From Parelaphostrongylus tenuis (lineage: Eukaryota; Nematoda; Chromadorea; Rhabditida; Metastrongylidae), in contig JAHQIW010000321.1 of NCBI GenBank assembly GCA_019055375.1, positions 1-64,000 on the forward strand: a stretch of DNA of 64,000 bases, given 5' to 3'. The first letter of the stretch is position 1; each line of letters starts with the position of its first letter. Positions 24,201 to 34,904 of the stretch are shown here, piece after piece. The position numbers and the translations under genes were made by a program. The notes beneath the pieces are model-generated. The model had not been told where the DNA came from, ran no database searches, and saw nothing but the letters and a program-made list of their open reading frames with translations.

Positions 24201-24600
24201 GGTCGATGCTAGGAGTATCCCGTATCTCGCAAAAGAGATAGGATCCGCAGTTCCGATCTACGTCAACGATCGAAAATCAGAGACTCCGTTCTACACGCCA
24301 GTATATCGAAGATAAGGTGGGCCGGACAAGTGATACGCTTCAACGACAACCGATGGACGAGAGCCGTTACCGACTGGATTCCTCGGGACATCAAGCACTC
24401 TACGGGAAGAGCACCGACGCTTTGGTCTGATTTCTTCACGAAATTTATAGAAGAAAGATATGATGCTCAGCGAATCCCTAGAACGAGGAGGATCCACTGG
24501 GCTACTCTTGCACGCTATAGGAAAAAATAGAAGTGTTGCTGGTATTTGCTCGAGTCACTCGACGATCAGCGAGACTACAGGTGATACAGGTGATCTCCTA
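21290..24600 (+). mobile_element. RTE-clade non-LTR retrotransposon, near full length, inactive
   Basis: About 3.3 kb. A G+C-richer 5' untranslated stretch (about 21,290-21,760) precedes an endonuclease plus reverse-transcriptase frame. It ends in the 3' signature TCACTCGACGATCAGCG and short GTGATACAG repeats, typical of RTE tails. The same 3' end occurs as truncated copies at 12.9, 31.0 and 34.0 kb. The exact 5' boundary cannot be set without a second copy. Confidence 0.85.
21762..24530 (+). pseudogene. RTE polyprotein pseudogene (AP endonuclease + reverse transcriptase)
   Basis: In RTE elements this protein nicks target DNA and primes cDNA synthesis there. Visible in order: endonuclease motifs NARTI, DVIGLAETRR (about 21,850), VVVGDFNAK (about 22,180) and SDHR (about 22,455). 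Then come the RT thumb/finger region RTTPGPDRIRPEH (about 23,100), GNYRPICLLPVVYKLF, EQAGFRKG, motif A FTDLKKAFDS (about 23,475) and motif C FVDD (about 23,770, family FADD). The C-terminus is RRIHWATLARYRKK. Stops at about 22,011, 22,250, 22,454, 22,675, 23,449 and 23,634, plus at least two frameshifts, disable it. The start is the ATG at 21,762. Intact relatives are common in hookworm genomes (established knowledge). Confidence 0.9.
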
Positions 24601-24839
24601 TAACCAATGTGATCATTATCTAGGAAGTATGAGCTTGGAAAAAATCAGGTCTTCTCATAGGTTTTGTACTAGAGCAGCAAACACCATACTTAATAGCCAG
24701 AAGTCATCGAAATTGTTAAATAACACCGTTCAAAGTAGGCGCCATCAGCCTAAACATAATTCTTTCATCTCTTAGGCAACACACCGATACCGCATTCCAT
24801 ACAACTCCAACTCGCCATCCTTGGACTCAGAAAAAGTTG

Positions 24840-25180
24840 TGAATTCTCAACGCAAATGGTTAAAATCTTGGAATTTCTTTTTGCTCAGGAAGTGCTGCAT
24901 CGACCGGAAGAGGTGATAGTAAATGGTGACAAGTTTAAAGTATGCGACGGATGACTCGCCGACTCTTACTCCAGTTTGGTCAACTTTCTCTTTGTCAATT
25001 TGGCGAGATGCAGCCTTACGTTGTCTTGAAGCAGGATGAGAATGTAGAGACTTCGACGTGACAGGGCCCCATTGCGGCGGTCCAGATGCTTACAGTTGGT
25101 CTTGGGATTGATCGTCTCTCCGGCTGGCAGCAAACATTGGTGAACGGCGCAATCCGAATCCAAAAGATTATGAGCATAGC
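24840..25180 (-). pseudogene. mariner transposase relic, central to C-terminal part
   Basis: The minus-strand translation gives CLLPAGETINPK (family LLPSGETINSD), HLDRRNGALSR, LQDNVRLHLAKLT (family HQDNARPHTA, second catalytic Asp) and, after a frameshift, YYHLFRSMQHFLSKKKFQD. The pattern is that of irritans/mauritiana-type mariners. The first catalytic Asp region and the terminal repeats are absent or decayed. Confidence 0.8.
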
Positions 25181-25289
25181 TTAGTTCGCACTCGTATAGC
25201 AGAAAACTGCGATAAAAGCTTCATTGAACGGCCATGATGCGGCAACTATGGACAAATTTGGTACCAAAGGAGTAGGAAAATTCTGCATG

Positions 25290-25378
25290 AAGCGGTACTT
25301 ATCTGCTGCCTGAGAGATGGCAGAAATGTGTTCAGGCTGATGGCGCATATTTTCAATTGCTTTGCCAAGTAATTTCAA
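25290..25378 (-). repeat. inverted partner of 24,735-24,800
   Basis: On the minus strand GCCATCAGCCTGAACAC and CATCTCTCAGGCA match plus-strand GCCATCAGCCTAAACAT and CATCTCTTAGGCA at 24,751-24,783. The pair brackets the mariner relic between them, perhaps as outer arms of a larger foldback. Confidence 0.5.
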
Positions 25379-25654
25379 CTACTTTTGGCCAATCAATTTG
25401 GTGCTTATTGCTCTAATGTCAAAACTTATGACAAGATCTATTAGTAGTTGGCTGAATATAACTCTCAAACACTTTCCATAGTTGAAATCAATGTATTTGC
25501 TTCAGGTACCATAGATTCACCAGTAAATAGTAGATACATATCATTCCTAACTACAGGAAGCTAAAACAAAACCTCTTGACTGATCAGGTCAATCATTTCT
25601 TCAAAGCCCACTGAATCATGAAAAAAGGTATAAATATATCACTCGGAGACAAAT

Positions 25655-25905
25655 GAAGAAATGGCCGTTTTTGCTGGGCCAGAATTTTCATAAGAGTGTC
25701 AGTAACCGTTCAAAAGCTCGAATTTCTGGCTATTGCGCTAACATGATAGTTGCTGATGGGACACTTTTATAACGATGTAGCATCAACTTAACAATATGTT
25801 CTGAAGCGACCTCGCATTTATATTATTATTTCGCTGGAAGCACGATCTGTATATGAACGTGTAGAGGAATGCTTTCAGTATTTGAGCCATACATTCTATC
25901 TCTAG
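25655..25905 (+). repeat. Family F dispersed repeat (blocks 1 and 2)
   Basis: Block 1 (CAGTAACCGTTCAAAAGC, then CTCGAATTTCTGGCT) is at 25,700-25,735. Block 2 (TTTCGCTGGAAGCACGA) is at 25,828-25,845. They occur in the same order and direction as in the copies at 28.1 and 63.4 kb. Confidence 0.6.
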
Positions 25906-26039
25906 TTTTCACCAAAGAGGAGAAAAATTCCAAATTCAGTAGCAAAAACTGCACTGCACATTGCATTCCACTAACGGGATCGCGGTACGCCCTACCGAAT
26001 CCATGGCCAGCAGACACTCAGTCCACACATTAGCCAAGA

Positions 26040-27290
26040 GACAAATGCGCCGCGTATGTGAAAGCTAATCTTGTTTTCCCTGCTACACTGCAGTGAAACG
26101 CTCTTTCCGGCAAATAAATACAGTGTTGAAATGGACGAAACTTACTTTTTTTCTGTTACGCGTCTTAAAAGAATTTTCGAAAAAAAAGGCGTAGCGCAGT
26201 AGCCCCAGCATATAGATTTTGAATGATTATTAGCACTATTATGAAAAGTTTTAGTCCAGTAAGTGGTGTTGCTTCTTCATTTGCCTATGAATATCATACA
26301 TGAACCTAAAAAACTATTTTTTTTTGCTTTGAAAAAATTGGGAAGTTTGCAGCTGGCGAAAACATGATAGTATTGCAATAGACCCGCCACTGCAAAAACC
26401 ACGCCAATCGAAGTTAAAATCGGGTTAAAACGATTGACACATAAAAGAAGGGGGTGAACTTCCTATCAATTTGTGCAATATTTCTGCACTTTAAATTTGA
26501 CTTTTTCAAAAGAACTACCAAAATTGAAATAAATATCATACTTGTATCAGTTTTAATAACGTTCGATACTTCATACACAATTATCAATTCTTCGTCATCG
26601 TCTCGTTTACATGCTTAATCTTACACTGATATTGTGATGCAATAGAAGTGCATTACCTATTTTCGTGACTCTGAACCCTAGATTTCCTCACGTAATCATG
26701 TTGAGATTATGGAGGTATTTTGAAAACTAGACTGCAGTCAACTCGACCACCCTAGGCTTGAATAAGGAGAAATTCACCACAATGACAGCTTGTTTGTATG
26801 ATTTGTCTAGTACAACCCTGTATGTCAAAAATGGTTCATCCTAAATTGTGCAACATTTTTGGATAATGGCAGGTCACTTTAGTACGGCTAAAGTTTTTTT
26901 ACAAGAGAACACTGCAAAACAAAAGGTAACTGGTGTGCACACACGACACGAATCAATGTGGCTCTGATGAGCTCAACGCGGCGACGTTAACCATAGTAAG
27001 GATTTACAGCGGCGTATATTTCCATTCAACTCATAGATATCAAAATAATGGGTAACATTTCGAGATTTGGACACAAATTGGAGTAAACTGTCAAAGAAAA
27101 TACAATTGGTGTCTCGATGAGCCAAAAAATAACTCACCGATACTCAAGCAAGGAACGATCATGTAGCTAAGGAGATGTATATCAAGCAATCCGAACAGTA
27201 TTAACAGATATACCGTGGCCGGAGGAAATATAGAAAATAAAGGAACTAATGACTGAGCAGTGAGTGCCTAAATTTGAACCCTTCAACTTC
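26040..27290. other. No recognisable gene
   Basis: Unassigned A+T-rich sequence. No frame longer than about 60 codons and no repeat I can place. Confidence 0.5.
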
Positions 27291-27304
27291 GAACAGAGTT
27301 CAAT

Positions 27305-27530
27305 TGATTTGACCGCCACCAGCGCTTATAACTAATGATGTGGAGTGGTGTGCAAAAACTTATGCGTTAGTTGGGATTCGAACTCATATTTCACCCTATT
27401 CGGGGGCGTGTGCTGAATCGTTGCACTAACGAAGCCTGTTTTGGCACCACTCGGATAGGGTGAAATGTGGGTTCGAATACCAGCTAACGCAAAAGTTTTT
27501 GCGCACCACTCTACATCCCCAATTTTACTT
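27305..27530. repeat. Family B foldback with tRNA-like arms
   Basis: Arms at 27,343-27,402 and 27,452-27,511 are 60 nt each and near-perfect reverse complements, separated by 49 nt. The left arm carries GGGATTCGAACTC (B box of a minus-strand tRNA-like sequence); the right carries GGGTTCGAATACC on plus. The outer sequence GAGTGGTGTGCAAAAAC matches other family B loci. Confidence 0.75.
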
Positions 27531-27609
27531 CTTGAATCATATCATATATTTCAACTTCATTTTCTCCTTGTACCCAATTCACATCCTCGCATTCTCTCCC
27601 ACAAATTTA

Positions 27610-27695
27610 TCAACTTGTGTCTTGCTGAAGTAACTAAGCTAAGGCGATCGCCTGTTGATTGCAACAGGGTATTGGGGAGGAGAATCAGCAACGCG
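27610..27695 (-). repeat. Family E fragment
   Basis: AAGCTAAGGCGATCGCC followed by GATTGCAACAGGG is the reverse complement of the mid block of the 40.2-kb family E copy. Confidence 0.4.
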
Positions 27696-27929
27696 TATAA
27701 CTTTTGCTTCCTGATATATCGCATCAATAACTCTTGCGCTACACACCCTCGATGTTTGTTTTAGAAATTTTTTTAGATCAGATCTTTTGAGCACACTTTG
27801 CATTGAGGTAGAATGAAAATTGGCTTCAAAGTATCCTAGAATATAGCAAGCATCATATAATCACAAGCTTTTCTGTTGAGTAAATAGGTTTCTTATGATT
27901 GTCTCCGAGCCTTCAGGCAGAAAATGTAC

Positions 27930-28195
27930 CATCTTGATATGTATTAGTTTCCGCCTTCAAAAAGAATGTTTTTCGTGCTTCCAGCGAATTATGCGCATGA
28001 TAAAAATGAGGGCGCGAGGCGGTTGTGAAATATAGTATTACTTTGAATCTCACGACGTTATAAAAGGATGTTCCCGAAAACCGATTACGTATGACTCTAG
28101 CCAAAGATTCAAGCTTTTGAATGATTACTAACACTTATATGAGAATCAACTGTCCAGCAAATGGGACTGAATACTCATTTGCCGCTGTTTGACAG
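27930..28195 (-). repeat. Family F dispersed repeat, minus strand
   Basis: On the minus strand GTGTTAGTAATCATTC with AAAGCTTGAATCTTTGGC (block 1, about 28,090-28,130) is followed by GCTGGAAGCACGAAAAACAT (block 2, about 27,965-27,985). Order and spacing agree with the plus-strand copies. Confidence 0.65.
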
Positions 28196-28199
28196 AAAT

Positions 28200-29420
28200 G
28201 AATTTCTGCAAATTTCAAAACCACTGAAATCGTCAAGCACGATGGCGCACCAAGAATAATTCTACCAATAAGCTTTGCTCCGTTTAGACGAACACTCACC
28301 GTCTCCATGAGGCGCAAACTAAGCAGCATCCGCTGGCTCTTTATATTGATTTTTGGTAATCCACTCTGTATCACCAACAAGCTTCTTCTCACTGATATGT
28401 ATGTAGCTTTGAAATAACCACAGTATCATTATGATGGAATCGCGTTGACTTGCCCCAGTCAAGACGCCGTTGTAGATATCGAGCTGGTATAGTCCTCACA
28501 TAACATTTTGAATTCCTGCATAATCCCTCTCATAATGACAGTTGCCACAAAGACATAACCACTTTCATATCAGCAGAATCGATAAACTTTTGCTGACTTA
28601 TAAGAATGATAGACTGTAAGGACATGTAGTGCCAGCAACTCGTGATCATGTGGATGCCACAAAACTTTTTAAAATAATGTAAAATTCTTGCTCCTCTCAA
28701 CGCTTAATGTTGAATGTTTCATCACCTGTGCAGGAAATACGTGTGAGGGAGTTTATAAATGTTAGAGAATAGATATTCTTGGCAACTTTTCCTGAATTCA
28801 CATGCACCTAGCTCAATAAAAATGTGATTGTAACCGCTTTTTAAATCAGTAGATGGCGCCTGTAAAGCTGAGAGTTTGCGTTTGGAAGAATTGGTAGCAC
28901 ATCCGCCTCTGTATAGTTGGGAGATGTTGCTTCACGATATTTCAATCCTACTAAGATAACGCTATTTTCGACCAGTGTGTCGTTCAGACCGTTCTCACTA
29001 GAACTCAGTTCTTATGAGTATGTTAAACGGTGCACACGGTGTGCTAACACGTGCTCACCGAAAAGGGCACACACGATCGAGAAGGGAAGGGATAGCAACG
29101 AGTCAGCAATGCGGTATAGTTGGAAGTTGGTGTACATTTGTTCGATAATAAGCATCTGATTCAACCGCTAATATTGTTTTACGGTCGGCATTCAGAATGA
29201 TTTTAGTGCTAGAAGAACGTGTATTACCTAGTATCGCGTCTCACAACGCTACTTTCGCGGCAATAAAACGCTTAATGGTCGAGTACTTTAGGTATAAATA
29301 AATCAAGCAAAGTTGAATATAGAAACTTCTAAACTGTAGTCACAATCTTCTACCTTCTTATTATCTGCTCGTTTTTCTTGCAGAGTTTTATGTGAAATAA
29401 ATCCACAAGGATGTGGAGAT
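28200..29420. other. No recognisable gene
   Basis: The short frames at 28,135-28,392 (minus) and 28,917-29,159 (plus) show no family motif. Nothing else was placed. Confidence 0.45.
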
Positions 29421-29436
29421 ATGAACAAAGTTTGAA

Positions 29437-29506
29437 ACTGATGGGCCTCGAACCACGATTAGCATGAGGACATTTGCATGCTATCCAACCACATCAGCCA
29501 GTTTGA
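29437..29506 (-). ncRNA. tRNA-like sequence
   Basis: The minus strand begins CTGATGTGGTTGGATAGC (A-box-like) and ends GTGGTTCGAGGCCCATCAG (B box plus 3' acceptor). CTGATG pairs with CATCAG over six positions. Its anticodon arm (CAAATGTCCTCATGC) is irregular, so a functional tRNA is doubtful. It differs from families A-E. Confidence 0.5.
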
Positions 29507-29611
29507 GCTCAATTGAGATCAATGCGATTGGTTCCGCCCAAATCATTTCAGATGGCGGGTGAGTGATGATAGCAGCGATAACACTAGAACTAGATGGCCG
29601 AAAGGAAAGTC

Positions 29612-29682
29612 AAACAAATGGTGTACTGGACGGCACGTGGACCCTCGAAAAAAGACTCTCGGGTTCGAGCTTCATTTGATGA
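29612..29682 (+). ncRNA. tRNA-like sequence
   Basis: CAAATG at the start pairs with CATTTG at the end. Between them are GGTGTACTGGACGGC (A-box-like) and CGGGTTCGAGC (B-box-like). The middle A-run (CGAAAAAAG) is unlike a normal anticodon arm. Confidence 0.4.
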
Positions 29683-29699
29683 TTTGAATTTCTCTCATA

Positions 29700-30560
29700 T
29701 CTTAACATTCACTGAATTGTGTTAGCAAAGCGCTTATTAGTTTTACCGCTTTTCTTTTATTGCGCTTATTTATTAGTGGACTATCTATTATCCTGCAGGA
29801 ATTTCATAAAAAGACGAGTCATCCACTCATTTGACGAGTCTATTCAAAGCTTTTTCTTTACCATAAAATCAACTTCACCCTAATCTCTTTTGCCAGCTAG
29901 AGAAAAATAAACATAGATCGAAAACAAGCACCTGTACAAGTTCCCTCACTTGTTGTCGGGTATGCAGCGACTGAATATTTGTTAACAAAGAGTGGGTTTT
30001 CCAGCGACATATATACATTATCACATAAATCGGGATTGGTAGAACTACAGAACAAAATAGTATATACAGCGTTGGAAGCTGAAAAAAATCTGTACTAGTG
30101 GATATCTTGAATAAAGTTTCTGTTTTTCCATTAATTTTTCAACTCCTATTCCTATACAATATAGTGCCTATATAATTCTTGCATAATTATATAATAGTCC
30201 TTATATCAATACTTTCGTGCCTTCGGTAGAAGAAAGCGAAAAAACGACTTTTTTAAATGACGCCTTACACTCTAATAACGGAATGGAGGAAATCTCACTC
30301 ATTGAATATGTCGCTCGCAAAAGCTTTATCGATTGCCTTCCTAATATGAAGGATTTCTTGAATTTCTGATCATTGTGAATTATTTTGAAAAGAGACTTAC
30401 ATCTTTACCTGAAGCATGTAGCACGTCACTACTAGAGAATACATTGTCATGTTTGGAATGCTGTGGTGTGTGAGCACGTCAGCTTCAGTAACATTTGCTG
30501 AGGTTTTTATGTACATTGTTGCAACCTAAAAATTTCCAAAAAGTGGGAGAAAAAAAATTT
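29700..30560. other. No recognisable gene
   Basis: Unassigned A+T-rich sequence with no supportable open frame. Confidence 0.5.
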
Positions 30561-30582
30561 TAAAAAATTGCATCCTTCTCTC

Positions 30583-30625
30583 CATAGATTTATTTATTTA
30601 TTTATTTATTTGTTTATTTATCTAT
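30583..30625. repeat. TTTA microsatellite
   Basis: Tandem ATTT/TTTA tetranucleotides next to a decayed SINE family D copy. Confidence 0.9.
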
Positions 30626-30649
30626 ATGAAAGGAAAGAGAAAGAAAGAG

Positions 30650-30780
30650 AGGTTGAAGGACGAAGTTTTTGGCGTCAATCAATTGATGAAGAATGCGCCA
30701 TACATTCACTTTATCAAATAATCGTTAGAAGTGAAAGATATTGGACTATGCAAAGTTATAATCGCCACTCGCGGTAATTT
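30650..30780 (-). mobile_element. SINE family D, decayed 3' part
   Basis: GGCGTCAATCAATTGATG, GAATGCGCCATACATTC and CGCCACTCGCGG match the 3' body of family D read from its end. The tRNA head is missing. Confidence 0.55.
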
Positions 30781-30959
30781 CTTAACTTGTAAACTCAGTG
30801 CTTTTGTCTTCTCCGAGTTTGATGGCACTTTGTAGACCTCGAAGAATGGAAAGCTCGCAGAACTACGCGACGCTTATCAAACCTTGTCCACGTAATTATT
30901 CCAGGGCAGAACTACTCTGTTAATGTGTGATCCGTTACGATTAGTTTTCTCGGAATGTC

Positions 30960-31145
30960 AAGCGTACTGAAGAGAAGACCTCCGATCCGATGATCTGATG
31001 TACAGCGAGTATCAAGGGCGAGCAGAAATAGGGCTACTCTTGCGCTTGATAGAAATGATGAAAACTCAGTGGTGTACGCTCAAGTCACTTGACGGTCAAC
31101 TGAACGACAGGTGATACTATTGATACAGGCGATACATGTAGGTTC
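30960..31145 (+). mobile_element. RTE retrotransposon 3' fragment
   Basis: GGGCTACTCTTGCGCTTGAT, CTCAAGTCACTTGACGG and GTGATACTATTGATACAGG match the 3' end of the 21-24.6 kb element, more diverged than the other fragments. Confidence 0.75.
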
Positions 31146-31159
31146 GGAGTTTCACAGAC

Positions 31160-32920
31160 AAACCGCTGCGCTTACTTTCTCTAGTCAGTGGCCCACTTTA
31201 CCTTTTTGATGTGTTAAACTAATGCTTCAAACTCGTCAAAAATTCGAGGCAACACGCCTAAGTGCTCGAGTGGCACAAGGGAAGATAGAGATAAAGCCTT
31301 GGCTCTTTTGGTTCATTGGCTTACAGGTCACAACATAAACCAAATTTGCATTCAGATACCTATGCGATGCTCAGTGGAGCACAGTGTATAACGTGCCTCT
31401 GCCAGACTACTCAATGCTTAACCTTACGTTTTTCTGTGATTTCTACGAAGTCTCAACAATATTTAAATTTCATTTTGCTCGTAAATGTCTCAAGGGATTT
31501 CAAAAAATGATAAAATTCACGAAAGCTGTTGGAACAAGCGTGACCAGCGCATGCAAATACTATTTCGATCTCTTCTTTTTTTTAGATCATAACGTTGGAA
31601 GAAGAAATATTTGTGAAGTTCAAAAATCGGATCAAAATCTCATTGATGTAGACAGTGAAAAGTTCCATTACTGCAGAAAATCAGATTTTATTACAAATAA
31701 CTGAATTCACTACAAAATGAGACATTTTTGCGTGTAATCAATTAATGATACCTAGTTCAATTATACTCATAAATTACAGCAATACATCTTCCGAATGAAA
31801 AAAATTTAACTATTGAATCTTTTGTGAGACATATATAACTCGTGTTGTTGCAGTGTGGGATTTCGTGAATAGTGTGATCACTTTAAGCCACAAAGAATAG
31901 GGAAGGAGATGCAGCTTTTGGCGTATTTATTTTCTAAAAATTACTCCAAAGATTTGATTCTATCAAGGACCGTTAGAGGTGACTGAAAGTATATCTGGCC
32001 CAAATATCAACTTGCGTAGCCTGACACTGTATGAGCTAACTGCTGCTATCCTTCTAGGCAAATATAAAACCAATTCACCTACTACAGAGCCGTAGAAATT
32101 TTGATGAGGCAGGTATAATAACTCCTGTATGGCTTTGCTGATATCTTATCATTCTTTCGGCTTACAACAATCGGACTGGCAGTGCTAACCATTTAGAGAC
32201 GACGCTCGTTGTCCACTCCAAGCGATCGCGCCCTGTTCTTTCTATCGTAGCACTCAGGTACTCCACTGCTCATGCACTTAAAACCGCATTCGACTCATTC
32301 AAGATTGGTTTCGATCATAACTGCATTGTCTGTATCTAAGCTCACACGTCATTGCTGAATATTGAGTTGTCGTTGACATGTGGGACTGCGCTGTAGTGGA
32401 AAGGGAGCACTCACCACGGTGGTGGAGCATATCATAATGGGCTATGCGTGTCCCACCACCGACTACAAGGTATTGCGTCTCATATTTATTCACCCCTCAC
32501 AACCGCTAAGCGGTTCAAGATTATATGTGTGATTCCGTCGCCCTCGTATAACATATGCCCATAGGACGCCTCCACCGATGCAAACGTGGACAGAGCACGC
32601 ATAGCAACATTCCATGCTCTGCCAGCTGGCCGTGCTCCACAACCAGCCCTGATCGTATACGGTCCTTGATTCAAGGTCATATTCATGACTCACCACTGAC
32701 GCTACCTTCCTTGTCAATCTTCGATGCTCTCTGCCAAGATTCATTTACTTACCTTTGACGTACATTCATTCATCAAATTGAGCAAATATTGTTGTGATAC
32801 ATTATTGTATTATTTACAGATACAAAGTGCGAAAAGTTTTGTCAAATTTTACGAATGTTTTAACAGCAGAAAATACTGTATAAACTGATGAATTCATTCG
32901 CTAATTTTCAGTTATAGGGG
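31160..32920. other. No recognisable gene; a decayed SINE D piece and a G+C-richer patch
   Basis: About 31,905-32,010 holds a faint family D 3' remnant (GCAGCTTTTGGCG, TATATCTGGCC). The patch 32,340-32,760 is richer in G+C and has overlapping open frames on both strands without any motif I know. It could be part of an unidentified element. Confidence 0.4.
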
Positions 32921-33150
32921 ACTAAATGAATAATCATCCTCAGTCACTGTACAGGAAATTTTCATAGGAGTTAGTAACCATTCGAAAGCTTGAATCTCTG
33001 GCTTCAGCCCTACGTATTCAGTTTCTAATAACGTCTTTGTCATAACGCTGTAAAACCTGAAATAAAATTATGACACTACCACGCGTTGTTTCTTACCTCG
33101 CTTATATTCCGCTGGACAAAACTTTTTTCTTAGAGAGCCAGTACTTTTCG
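32920..33150 (+). repeat. Family F dispersed repeat
   Basis: TTCATAGGAGTTAGTAACC and TTCGAAAGCTTGAATCTCTG form block 1. A weaker block 2 (TTCCGCTGGACAAAAC) follows about 110 bp later. Confidence 0.6.
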
Positions 33151-33741
33151 CTAACACAAGTCTCAAAGGGCTTAAAAACGTGTCTGCTTTTCGAAAAAGC
33201 TCTTTTGATAGCTCTGTAAGAGAAAGTAAACATTTGTGTTTTACACCTCGCCCGACAGGGCTCTAATCGGCGAGCTTTAAAAGTCGTTGCTTTCAAAGTC
33301 GTTCTTCTTTAATCTTTTCGCCCAAAAAGTGATCACGAGCCATGTTGTAGGTGCGCCAGCTTCAGCTTATTTTTGACAATGGTTCAAACGCTTCAGTTGA
33401 TTCCAAATTTCGTGAGACATTTTGCGAATCGAACGCTCCGGATTTCGTTGAGCTTACAAACGGATCTTCTGAAAGTTTTTCGGAGCAGACGTGGGGCTGG
33501 ACGATCATTTCCCGGACGGTCCTCATTCCCTCTAATCTCTTTGACACACGTCTCACGGTTCTCTAGACACTTGTTGGTTTTGAACAGTCACTTTTGATAA
33601 TGTCGACCGTCCTCATTTTCGACATGTGCAACTCAATTACTGTGATATGTTTATCTTTACGATTCGTAACTTCTAATGAACTGAATGCAATGATTTTTTG
33701 GTATTGATATAACACGTTTTGCGCCGTTTGTTAGGTCTAAG

Positions 33742-33790
33742 TGCGAGACAAGCGCCTGTTTCGTCCCCTAGGACTCTCCATTAACACAGT
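33742..33790 (-). ncRNA. hammerhead ribozyme remnant
   Basis: The minus strand keeps stem II GTCC/GGAC with loop TAGG, the GAAA box (plus-strand TTTC at 33,759-33,762), a GTC cleavage triplet and a 3' stem I strand TCGCAC. The CUGANGA box has been lost (AATGGAGA in its place), so it should be inactive. Confidence 0.55.
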
Positions 33791-33973
33791 CCCTAGGTTC
33801 AGACAATTCCTTGAGGCTACACTCCTCTATGAAGAAGTCGACGGTGTGCAATAAACAGCGCAAGTCACGTGATAGAATCCCCTGACATTGCAAGACCAGC
33901 AGTCGAGCTTGTGCCTGCAAAAATGAATTTGTTTTTATAGCATGAATTCATTTTCTGAGATTTTTTTTCGATG

Positions 33974-34128
33974 GTCCAATTTCTTCACGAAAGCGATAGA
34001 AGAAAGATATGATGCTCAGCGAATCCCTAGAGCGAGGAGGACTCACTGGGCTACTCTTGCACGCGATAGGATGCTGGTACCCGCTCGAGTCACTCGACGA
34101 TCAACGTGACGACAGGTGATACATGTGA
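33974..34128 (+). mobile_element. RTE retrotransposon, 5'-truncated 3' end, nested
   Basis: Starting TGGTCCAATTTCTTCACG it follows the last ~155 bp of the RTE element, including GAAAGATATGATGCTCAGCG and CACTCGACGATCAACG, and ends in GTGATACATGTGA. It sits in the middle of a family 2 HHR element. Confidence 0.85.
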
Positions 34129-34301
34129 ATTCATTTTCATAACCAAAAAATGATATCATTTAAGCAGTCACAAGCTCAACTGTTGGTCTTTGCAATGTCA
34201 GGCGATTCTATCACCTGACTTGCGATAATTTATAACTTTCCTTCACTTCGGTTCCTTCATATAGGAGTACAACCTCAAAGGATTGGCTGAACCGAAGGAA
34301 T

Positions 34302-34347
34302 GTGCTGCTGAAGAGTCCTAGAGAACAAAACAGGCGCTCGTCTGCAC
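34302..34347 (+). ncRNA. hammerhead ribozyme remnant
   Basis: CTGAAGA (34,308-34,314; position 7 may be any base) is followed by GTCC TAGA GAAC, then AAAA where GAAA is expected (G12 to A). After this come CAGGCGCTCGTC and TGCAC. Outer stem I pairs GTGC with GCAC. The G12 change should abolish cleavage. Confidence 0.6.
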
Positions 34348-34904
34348 TTAGACTTAACAAACGGCTCAAAACATATTATATCATTATCAAATTATCAATC
34401 AAAATGGAAAGATTATATGACAGATTCCATATCACATTTAGACAAAGAATTCAATGAAATTATCATTTGTCAAAATTGATAAAAAATATTATATCAATGA
34501 TGGATTAGCAAAGTACAAATTAACAGAACTTTTCTCACACCCTATAGAAGTTAGTCATTATAGTGTACTCTTCAACGCTCATGATAGTGCCGTCAGTAAA
34601 GGCCGAAATTCACAGAAAGCACACGTCGATTTGCTAGAAGGAACAGTACGAGCCGACTACCGGCAGATCACAGAGTCACAACTGAAGCATTCATCAAGTG
34701 AATCACTACAAATCGGTACAACAACTGCAGCAACCAAATTGACTGAAACCACTACATTTCTGATGTATTACCTTTACTGCCGAGGCCACTAACTGCTACA
34801 ACGGGATGCATGGTCGAACAAATGACCACGTGTTTAATGCATGCAACATTAACCACTGCGGTACACTCTCTCTTTTTTGGAAATAAAAGATAAAAGATAG
34901 AACT

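Larger units (their letters stand above)
33690..34390. mobile_element. HHR element family 2, inverted pair split by an RTE insertion
   Basis: The left half (minus HHR at 33,742-33,790) and right half (plus HHR at 34,302-34,347) are arranged as an inverted repeat. CTGACATTGCAAGACCAGCAG at about 33,880 matches the reverse complement of CTGTTGGTCTTTGCAATGTCAG at about 34,180. The centre is occupied by an RTE 3' fragment (33,974-34,128), so the retrotransposon inserted after the HHR element. Confidence 0.7.

Noticed and set aside
26964..26970. CTGATGA followed by GCTC
   Set aside because: No pairing stem II, no GAAA, no stem I partners.
32340..32760. Overlapping open frames in a G+C-richer patch
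   Set aside because: Frames are open on both strands without motif or splice signals; composition alone explains them.
32885..32891. CTGATGA followed by ATTCATTCG
   Set aside because: No GAAA box; the short hairpin is not placed correctly.
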